Below are positions 39,447 to 46,501 of a DNA stretch of 64,000 nt, piece after piece. The stretch comes from Dermacoccus abyssi (lineage in GTDB: Bacteria > Actinomycetota > Actinomycetes > Actinomycetales > Dermatophilaceae). Position 1 is the first letter of the stretch. Every line of letters begins with the position of its first letter. Position numbers and translations under genes: made by a program. A model generated the notes under the pieces. That model saw only the letters and a program-made list of their open reading frames with translations, was not told the DNA's origin and ran no database searches. The stretch lies in the NCBI RefSeq assembly GCF_034541975.1, contig NZ_JAVYJM010000001.1; one strand, given 5' to 3'.

Positions 39447-41312
39447 ATGAGCCGTTTCTCGGGGATGTTGACGACGTTGGCCGCCGCCTCGACGCTCGTC
39501 GGGGTGAGCGTCCTGCCGGGGGCGCAGGCGGCAGTGGCCGCCGGCAACGAGAACATGCGCATCAGCGCGTACGACATCGACTACGACCTCAAGCGTGACG
39601 GCGCCGTCGACGTCACGGAGAACATCACGGTCCGCTTCGACGACAACTCTCACCACGGGCTCGACCGGTTCATCATTACGGCGCAGGGCTACAACGACGA
39701 GAAGCACCGTGTGTACCCGCTGACGAACGTCAAGGTCACCTCCAGCACAGGTGCGCCCTCGGACGTCGAGAAGTCGGCCGACGGGGGAGCGACGCGACTG
39801 CGCATCGGCGACGCCGACCGCACTGTCAGCGGGGTGCAGAAGTACACGATCACCTACCGCCTCGGCGGCGTCGTCAACAAGCAGCCGAACGGCTCCACCG
39901 AGTTCTACATCAACGCCATCGGCCAGCAATGGGGCATTCCGATCGACAAGGCGAACGTCACCCTCAAGGGCCCCGCCGCCGTCAACGACGCGAAGTGCTT
40001 CTACGGCGCGAAGGGCTCCAAGCAGACGTGCCAGGCCACGAGCGGTGAGCAGGCCACCTTCTCGGCGCGCTCCGTGGGCAACGGCGAGGGCATGTCCATC
40101 GTGTCCGCCATGCCGACGAGCGCCTTCACGAACACCGCGCCGATTCTCGAGGACGGCTCTGCGGTGGAGGCCTACGGTTCGGGTGGTCCGTTCTCCCAGA
40201 GCACGCGCAAGAACCTCAACCTCGTCGGCGGCGCAGGCACCGTGGGCGTGGCGGGCCTTGCCGGCGCTTGGATGCTCGCGCGGCGGCGCAAGACCGGCGA
40301 TCAGCGCTTCGGTGGGGTGACGCCCGGTGAACTGCCCGCCGACGGACAGCGCTACGACGTCGTGCGTGGCCCGGAGCCGGAGGTCGCCGTCCGTTTCGAC
40401 CCGCCGCGGGACACGACGCCCGGGCTCATGGGCACCATCATCGACCGCAGCGCGGACAACCGTGACGTCGCCGGCACGATCGTGGATCTGTCCGTGCGTG
40501 GCTACCTCACGATGACCGATCTCGGCGACAAGGACTGGCTTCTCACCGCCCAGAACCCGCCCGGCGGTGATTCGCTCCTGCCGTACGAGGCCACGTTGCT
40601 CAACGCCGTCTTCGCCGGCGGCACGGAGGTGAAGCTCTCGGATCTGCGCAACGAGTTCTCGGGCCACCTCGCCGAGGCCAAGGAGGGGATGTACCGCGAG
40701 ACGCTCGAACGCGGGTGGTTCGACGAGTCGCCGGCCACCTCCCGCGCGAAGGCGATGGGACTCGTCGTCGGTTTCTTCGCACTAGCACTCGTCTCGTTCT
40801 TCGTGGCCAGTGCGCTCAACCTCAACGGTTTCCTCTTCGGTGCGGGCTTCGCCGCTGCGGGCGTTTTCGCGCTGTTCCTCTCGCGCAGTGCGGGTGCGCG
40901 AACTCCCGTGGGTTCTGCCGTCTACGACCAGTCACGCGGGTTCGAGCTGTACCTCAAGACCGCCGAGGCGAAGCAGTTCAAGTTCGAGGAAGCCGAGCAG
41001 ATCTTCAGCCGCTACATGCCGTACGCCGTCGTGCTCGGGCTCGCGGAGCGCTGGGCCAAGGTCTTCGGTGAAGTGGCCGAGGCCGCTGCAGCTCAGGGCT
41101 ATCCGTTGGCGATGCCGTACTGGTACATCCCGTACGGCGGCTACGGAGGTTTCAGCGGCTTCGACGATCTCGGTTCGGGCCTCGACTCTTTCGGCGAGGC
41201 CGCCTCGGCGGCTCTCAGTTCGACGCCCGGCTCCAGCGGGGGCAGCGGCTTCTCCGGCGGCGGAGGCTTCTCCGGCGGTGGTGTGAGCGGCGGCGGTGGC
41301 GGCGGCTGGTGA
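39447..41312 (+). CDS. DUF2207 membrane protein with glycine-rich tail
   Basis: The 621-aa protein has a signal peptide, an outer DUF2207 domain (ISAYDIDYDLKRDGAVDVTE), a central membrane segment (VGVAGLAGAWMLARRRK), a cytoplasmic part (TVVDLSVRGYLTMTDLG-like), two further helices near residues 430-470 and a serine/glycine tail ending SGGGGGGW. The family is widespread in actinobacteria without a settled function. A strong hairpin at 41337 ends the gene. Confidence 0.85.
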   Translation: MSRFSGMLTTLAAASTLVGVSVLPGAQAAVAAGNENMRISAYDIDYDLKRDGAVDVTENITVRFDDNSHHGLDRFIITAQGYNDEKHRVYPLTNVKVTSSTGAPSDVEKSADGGATRLRIGDADRTVSGVQKYTITYRLGGVVNKQPNGSTEFYINAIGQQWGIPIDKANVTLKGPAAVNDAKCFYGAKGSKQTCQATSGEQATFSARSVGNGEGMSIVSAMPTSAFTNTAPILEDGSAVEAYGSGGPFSQSTRKNLNLVGGAGTVGVAGLAGAWMLARRRKTGDQRFGGVTPGELPADGQRYDVVRGPEPEVAVRFDPPRDTTPGLMGTIIDRSADNRDVAGTIVDLSVRGYLTMTDLGDKDWLLTAQNPPGGDSLLPYEATLLNAVFAGGTEVKLSDLRNEFSGHLAEAKEGMYRETLERGWFDESPATSRAKAMGLVVGFFALALVSFFVASALNLNGFLFGAGFAAAGVFALFLSRSAGARTPVGSAVYDQSRGFELYLKTAEAKQFKFEEAEQIFSRYMPYAVVLGLAERWAKVFGEVAEAAAAQGYPLAMPYWYIPYGGYGGFSGFDDLGSGLDSFGEAASAALSSTPGSSGGSGFSGGGGFSGGGVSGGGGGGW

Positions 41313-41336
41313 CGTAGCCGACCGACCCGCCCCAGG

Positions 41337-41384
41337 CATGACGAAGGGGTGACCATCGAATCCGATGGTCACCCCTTCGTCATG
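41337..41384. terminator. Bidirectional terminator, 22-bp perfect stem
   Basis: CATGACGAAGGGGTGACC, then ATCG, a 4-nt loop (AATC) and the exact reverse complement. It lies between the convergent DUF2207 and pyc genes and is followed by T-poor sequence on both sides. Confidence 0.85.
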
Positions 41385-41397
41385 CACTGTTCGGTCG

Positions 41398-44300
41398 TCA
41401 CTCCAGGACGAGGACGAGGTCACCGCCTTCGACCTGCGTCTCGTGCTTGAGCGCCACGCGCTTCACCGTTCCGGCGACGGGCGCCGTGATGGACGCCTCC
41501 ATCTTCATGGCCTCGATCGTCGCGAGGGTGTCGCCCGCCTCCACCTCGTCGCCCTCGGAGACCGTGACCGACACCATGCCCGCGAACGGCGCCGGCACGT
41601 GGCCCGAGTTCTTCGGGTCGGCCTTCTCCACCGCGTCGACGTCGACCTTGACCGACTCGTCGCGCACCTGAACGGGACGGAGCTGACCGTTGACGGTGGC
41701 CAGCACCGTGCGCATGCCCCGTTCGTCAGGTTCGGAGACGGACACCACGGACAGCAGGATGCGCTTGCCGGGCTCGAGGTCGACCTCGTGCTCCTGGCCC
41801 GGCGCGAGGCCGTGGAGGAACTCCTTCGTCGAAAGCACCGACAGGTCGCTGTAGAGCTCGCGGGCGCGCTCGAAGTCGCTCGTCGGGCCGGGGAAGAGAA
41901 GACGGTTGAGCGTCGAGCGCGGATCGCGAGCAAGCTCCTGCTCGTCATCCTCGGACAGCTCTTCGACGCTCGGGCGCACCGTGCGGCCCTCGAGCGCCTT
42001 GGTGCGGAACGGCTCCGGCCAGCCGCCGGGCGGGTCGCCCAACTCGCCGCCGAGGAAGCCGATGACCGAGTCGGGGATGTCGTAGTTGCGCGGGTTCTCC
42101 TCGAAGTCCTTGGGGTCCGCGTCGGCGCTCACGAGCGCCAGCGCGAGGTCACCGACGACCTTCGAACTCGGGGTGACCTTGACGACGTTGCCGAGGATGT
42201 CGTTCGCCGCGGCGTACATGTCCTCGATGGCCTCGAACCGGTCGCCCAGACCGAGCGCGATGGCCTGCTGACGCAGGTTGGACAGCTGACCGCCGGGGAT
42301 CTCGTGCTTGTAGACGCGGCCTGTCGGAGCGGGCAGGCCGGACTCGAACGGCTTGTAGAGCGTGCGCACGGCCTCCCAGTACGGCTCCAGGTCGCACACG
42401 TTCTGCAGATCGAGGCCGGTGGCACGCTCGGTGCCGTCCGTGGCCGCGACGAATGCGGACATCGAGGGCTGGCTCGTCGTGCCTGACATCGAGGCACTTG
42501 CGACATCGACGGCGTCGACGCCGGCGTCAACGGCCGCGAGCAGTGTGGCGAGCTGACCTCCTGGCGTGTCGTGCGTGTGCAGGTGCACCGGCAGGTCGAA
42601 GCGCTCACGCAGTGCCGTGACGAGCGTGCGAGCGGCAGGCGCGCGCAGCAGCCCGGCCATGTCCTTGATCGCGAGAACGTGCGCGCCCGCGGCGACGATG
42701 CGCTCGGCGAGCTCGAGGTAGTAATCGAGCGTGTAGAGCTTCTCGCTCGGTGAGGTGAGGTCACCCGTGTAGCAGAGCGCGACCTCCGCGACCGACGTTC
42801 CGGTGGCGCGCACGGCCTCAATGGCGGGACGCATCTGCTCGACGTCGTTGAGTGCGTCGAAGATGCGGAAAATGTCGACGCCGGTGCGCGCGGCTTCCTG
42901 GACGAAGGCGTCCGTCACCTTCGTCGGGTAGGGCGTGTAGCCGACGGTGTTGCGTCCGCGAAGCAGCATCTGCAGCGGAACGTTCGGCATCGTCTCGCGC
43001 AGCTTGGCGAGGCGCTCCCACGGGTCCTCCGACAGGAAGCGCAGGGCAACGTCGTACGTGGCGCCGCCCCAGGCCTCCATGGAGAGCAGTTCCGGCGTCA
43101 TACGAGCGACGTAGGGGGCGACGTGGACGAGGTCGCGGGTGCGGATGCGTGTGGCCAGGAGTGACTGGTGCGCGTCACGCATCGTCGTCTCGGTGACGGC
43201 GACCGCCGTCTGCTCACGCAGTTGGCGGGCGAACTCCTCGGGGCCGGCTGTGAGAAGGCGGTCGCGCGTGCCCGGTGGCACCGGGGTGCTGACGTCGAAA
43301 CTCGGCAGCTTCTCGCGGGCCGTGACGGTGAGGGCCGAACGCTCGCCGTACGGCTTGTTCACCGTGGTCTCGGCGAGGTAGGTGAGCAGCTTCGTGCCGC
43401 GGTCACCCGGCGTGCGCGCGTTGAGCAGGTCGGGACGCTGCTCGATGAACGACGTCGTGACGTGCCCCGTGATGAAGGCGGGGTCGTCGAGAAGGGCCTG
43501 GAGGAACGGAATGTTCGTACTCACGCCGCGGACGCGGAATTCGGCGAGGGCGCGACGAGCTCGACGCACAGCGGTTGCGAAGTCGCGGCCGCGGCAGGTG
43601 AGTTTGACGAGCATCGAGTCGAAGTGGGCGCTCACCTCGGCGCCCATGTGGATCGTGCCGCCGTCGAGTCGGACGCCGGAGCCACCCGCCGAACGGTAGG
43701 CGGTGATGGTGCCGGTGTCGGGGCGGAAGCCGTTGGCCGGGTCCTCGGTCGTGATGCGGCACTGGAGGGCGGCTCCACGCAGGTGAATGTCCTCCTGGCG
43801 CAGGCCCAGGTCGTCGAGGGTGTCGCCGGAGGCAATCCGCATCTGGGCGGCAACGAGGTCGACGTCCGTGACCTCCTCGGTGACCGTGTGCTCGACCTGG
43901 ATGCGCGGGTTCATCTCGATGAAGACGTAACGCCCGCTCGGGTCGAGGAGGAACTCCACCGTGCCCGCGCACGAGTAGTCGATTTCCTTCGCGAACGCGA
44001 CGGCGTCGGCGCACATGCGTTCGCGCAGTTCGGGGGAGAGGTTGGGCGCCGGTGCCATCTCGACGACCTTCTGGTGGCGTCGCTGCACCGAGCAGTCGCG
44101 CTCGAAGAGGTGGACGACCTCGCCGGACTGATCGGCGAGCACCTGCACTTCGATGTGACGTGGGTCGACAACGGCTTCCTCGATGAAACACGTTGCGTCG
44201 CCGAAGGCGGACTCGGCCTCGCGCATCGCGGCCTCGAGGTTCTCGCGCAGTGCTTCGGGCTTCTCGACGCGGCGCATACCTCGTCCGCCGCCGCCGGCGA

Positions 44301-44778
44301 CGGCCTTGACGAAGACCGGGTACCCGAGTTCGTCGGCTCCGCGCACGAGTTCGTCGATGTCGGACGACGGTGGCACGCTGCGCAGCGTCGGCAGGCCGGC
44401 GCGCTTGGCGGCCGCGATGGCGGTGGCCTTGTTGCCGGTCATGTGCAGCACGTCCGGGTGCGGGCCGATGAACGTGATGCCGGCGTCGGCGCACGCCTCG
44501 GCGAGCAGTGGGTTCTCGGAGAGGAATCCGTACCCCGGGTAGACAGCATCGGCGCCCGATTCGCGCGCGACGCGGACGATCTCGTCGACATCGAGGTAAG
44601 CGCGCACGGGGTGGCCGACCTCGCCGATCTGGTAGGCCTCGTCGGCCTTGAGGCGGTGCTCGCTGCCACGGTCCTCGTGCGGGAACACAGCGACGGTGCT
44701 CGCACCGAGTTCGGTGGCGGCGCGGAACGCACGGACGGCGATCTCGCCTCGGTTGGCCACCAGGACCTTGCGGAACAT
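41398..44778 (-). CDS. pyc: Pyruvate carboxylase
   Basis: The 1126-aa protein contains all four parts: biotin carboxylase (MFRKVLVANRGEIAVRAFRA; AVAGGGGRGMRRV; EMNPRIQVEHTVTEE), the carboxyltransferase barrel (ETTMRDAHQSLLATRIRTRD; GATYDVALRFLSEDPWERL), the allosteric linker and the C-terminal biotinyl domain with the biotin lysine in IEAMKMEA. It makes oxaloacetate from pyruvate and bicarbonate to refill the TCA cycle. It is full length and single-gene. Confidence 0.97.
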   Translation of the reverse strand: MFRKVLVANRGEIAVRAFRAATELGASTVAVFPHEDRGSEHRLKADEAYQIGEVGHPVRAYLDVDEIVRVARESGADAVYPGYGFLSENPLLAEACADAGITFIGPHPDVLHMTGNKATAIAAAKRAGLPTLRSVPPSSDIDELVRGADELGYPVFVKAVAGGGGRGMRRVEKPEALRENLEAAMREAESAFGDATCFIEEAVVDPRHIEVQVLADQSGEVVHLFERDCSVQRRHQKVVEMAPAPNLSPELRERMCADAVAFAKEIDYSCAGTVEFLLDPSGRYVFIEMNPRIQVEHTVTEEVTDVDLVAAQMRIASGDTLDDLGLRQEDIHLRGAALQCRITTEDPANGFRPDTGTITAYRSAGGSGVRLDGGTIHMGAEVSAHFDSMLVKLTCRGRDFATAVRRARRALAEFRVRGVSTNIPFLQALLDDPAFITGHVTTSFIEQRPDLLNARTPGDRGTKLLTYLAETTVNKPYGERSALTVTAREKLPSFDVSTPVPPGTRDRLLTAGPEEFARQLREQTAVAVTETTMRDAHQSLLATRIRTRDLVHVAPYVARMTPELLSMEAWGGATYDVALRFLSEDPWERLAKLRETMPNVPLQMLLRGRNTVGYTPYPTKVTDAFVQEAARTGVDIFRIFDALNDVEQMRPAIEAVRATGTSVAEVALCYTGDLTSPSEKLYTLDYYLELAERIVAAGAHVLAIKDMAGLLRAPAARTLVTALRERFDLPVHLHTHDTPGGQLATLLAAVDAGVDAVDVASASMSGTTSQPSMSAFVAATDGTERATGLDLQNVCDLEPYWEAVRTLYKPFESGLPAPTGRVYKHEIPGGQLSNLRQQAIALGLGDRFEAIEDMYAAANDILGNVVKVTPSSKVVGDLALALVSADADPKDFEENPRNYDIPDSVIGFLGGELGDPPGGWPEPFRTKALEGRTVRPSVEELSEDDEQELARDPRSTLNRLLFPGPTSDFERARELYSDLSVLSTKEFLHGLAPGQEHEVDLEPGKRILLSVVSVSEPDERGMRTVLATVNGQLRPVQVRDESVKVDVDAVEKADPKNSGHVPAPFAGMVSVTVSEGDEVEAGDTLATIEAMKMEASITAPVAGTVKRVALKHETQVEGGDLVLVLE

Positions 44779-45149
44779 CAGTAGTCTCCGTTCACGGGGA
44801 TGTCGGACGGATCAACCCTACCGGCCGGGCACATCGCGTCTGCCCCGAATCTGCGCGCAATACCGACCAATACTGAACACATGCGCACAGCGCCTCACGC
44901 CCATGCGAAGGGCGCTCGCGGTCTGCCGCAGAGGTGCACTCCCGCCGCGGGCGGAGCGCGGGTCCCCAATCGCGGACAACGACGCTGCGCTGCTGTTCAC
45001 CCTCGAGCTGTGAACCCAGGCGTGTGCGTCATTTGCGAGCCGGAGCCGGCGCTGCGGAATGAAGTCGCGACGTCGCTCGTTGATGGCTACAGTGGTGTTT
45101 CGCGGTGCGAGACGCCGCACACAACTCCACAGTGCGAACAGCTACTCAT
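44779..45149. other. Gene-free stretch upstream of ssrA
   Basis: About 370 nt between the pyc start and the tmRNA gene. ORFs here are shadows. It must hold the promoters of pyc (reverse) and ssrA (forward); I see no clear -35/-10 pair that I would defend. Confidence 0.5.
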
Positions 45150-45516
45150 GGGGATGATCGGTTTCGACATCGGTCGCCGTCCCAGGGGAAGCGGGCCGAG
45201 GATGCAGAGTTATCTCGTTAACGCCCTCTGCAAACCAATAGGTGCCGATTCCAAGCGCACCGACTTCGCCCTCGCCGCCTGAGCGAGCCCGAAGTCTGTC
45301 AGCCTGAGCTAGTTCTCGACTCAGTGTCTGGCATCAGCTAGAGAACTTGCTGCAGCGTCATGTCGAGGGGCGCTGCGGGACTCTTACTCGACTGGGCCTG
45401 TCACGGAATGTGTGCGTACCAGCCGTGGGGCCGAGAAAATCCTCATACGCACTGCGCCCGGAGAAGCCCTGGATCGCCGTCGATGGACGGGGGTTCAATT
45501 CCCCCCATCTCCACCA
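45150..45516 (+). ncRNA. ssrA: Transfer-messenger RNA (tmRNA)
   Basis: The 5' end GGGGATGATCGGTTTCGAC is the standard tmRNA start; the 3' end has a T-arm (GGGGGTTCAATTCCCCC) and CATCTCCACCA. The acceptor arm pairs GGGGATG with CATCTCC. The tag reading frame encodes KPIGADSKRTDFALAA and ends TGA at 45280-45282. It rescues stalled ribosomes and marks the unfinished protein for degradation, working with SmpB. Confidence 0.95.
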
Positions 45517-45541
45517 CCCCATCAGCTGTTCCGCTGTGGGT

Positions 45542-45574
45542 ACGCCGCAGTCCGGTTCGTCCGGACTGCGGCGT
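45542..45574 (+). terminator. ssrA terminator
   Basis: ACGCCGCAGTCCGG and its reverse complement form a 14-bp stem with a 5-nt loop, followed by CTTTCAT, 25 nt after the tmRNA 3' end. Confidence 0.85.
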
Positions 45575-45804
45575 CTTTCATGTGCGCGTCGGCTTCTCTT
45601 CTGCTCTATGGCCGTTCACGTCCGTCCCTGCGTGCAACCTTCCTGACCGGAGGAAGTTTCCGCACCTCAAGAATGAGAGTTGGAGGATCTCGGCGTCGTC
45701 CGTCCGGTATTAATTTCGCGGATCACAGGCACGGCAGCCTTCGCACGTTCGGCTTCGGCAGCGCCAGGGGCAGTGACCCCGGATGGCGCGGCGGTGTACG
45801 TCGT

Positions 45805-45852
45805 GACCCGTGCGTCCGGTGCCGCTCCTGGGCGACACCGGACGCACGGGTC
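45805..45852. repeat. 17-bp perfect hairpin between ssrA and the VanZ-like gene
   Basis: GACCCGTGCGTCCGGTG and its exact reverse complement enclose a 14-nt loop, 28 nt upstream of the VanZ-like ATG. It has no T tract. It may be a terminator or a structured leader. The rest of 45575-45879 holds no gene I can support. Confidence 0.6.
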
Positions 45853-45879
45853 GGATCCCGCGTCACCCATACTGGTCCG

Positions 45880-46233
45880 ATGCGAGCGCCCACGAGAGTC
45901 GTCCGCGCAACGGCAAGAGTGCTCTTGCCCGCAGCCGTCGCTCTTCAGAGTCTGTTGCTCTATCTGCCGGCTTCGGGTGAGGGATCGTTGCCCGTCGGCG
46001 TGGACAAGGTGGCACATGCGGGGATGTTCGGGGGAGTGGCGATCCTCGCCCTTGTCGCAGGCCTGCCGTGGCTCCCGGTGCTCCTCGCCGCCTACGCCCC
46101 GATCAGCGAACTGCTCCAGGGGCTTCCCGTGGTCGATCGCGACCCGGATTGGCGCGACATCGTGGCGGACATCACGGGAATCGTGGCCGCTGTGGGCCTC
46201 TTCGCGGTCTGGCGCGGCCGCGACGTCCGGTAG
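45880..46233 (+). CDS. VanZ-like membrane protein (117 aa)
   Basis: The protein has three to four hydrophobic segments and the VanZ-like patterns VDKVAHAGMFGGVAILAL and PISELLQGLPVVDRDPDWRD, ending DIVADITGIVAAVGL. VanZ-like proteins are linked with teicoplanin tolerance or membrane functions, but the role here is open. The ATG at 45880 follows the hairpin at 45805. The TAG stop is part of the -10-like TAGACT for the helicase gene. Confidence 0.8.
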   Translation: MRAPTRVVRATARVLLPAAVALQSLLLYLPASGEGSLPVGVDKVAHAGMFGGVAILALVAGLPWLPVLLAAYAPISELLQGLPVVDRDPDWRDIVADITGIVAAVGLFAVWRGRDVR

Positions 46234-46501
46234 ACTTGCTTCGCCATTGATCTTGCGTTCAGTTGGTTTGCTTTCGGTTTGAGCGCGTTGCACAGCTACT
46301 CCCTGTGACGGCGCGTGGTGGTGAGAGTAGGCCCGTTTTACGAGCGTCGCACTTCGGGTGACGACGCGTGTGTGAGCGCCGAGATCCCACGAAACAGCGC
46401 CGACCCACCTGGCACGCAACAGATCGCGACACCCCCATTCTTAGACGGGGTGCGCCCGCGTGTTCATCTTCGGTGCTTTGCAACCGAGAGTGAGTGAACT
46501 C
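46231..46501 (+). promoter_or_regulatory. Promoter and long leader of the RNA helicase gene
   Basis: TAGACT at 46231-46236 is a likely -10 box, giving a leader of about 255 nt before the ATG at 46502. The same hexamer serves as -10 box at 50046 and 51781. Long leaders are common for cold-responsive or autoregulated RNA helicases. No riboswitch class is recognised. Confidence 0.5.

Noticed and set aside
43168..44784. 538-codon forward ORF across pyc
   Set aside because: Shadow of the pyruvate carboxylase gene, which has full domain evidence.
44800..45282. 160-codon forward ORF ending at 45282
   Set aside because: Its end is the tmRNA tag frame; the tmRNA structure explains the match and there is no protein family for the rest.
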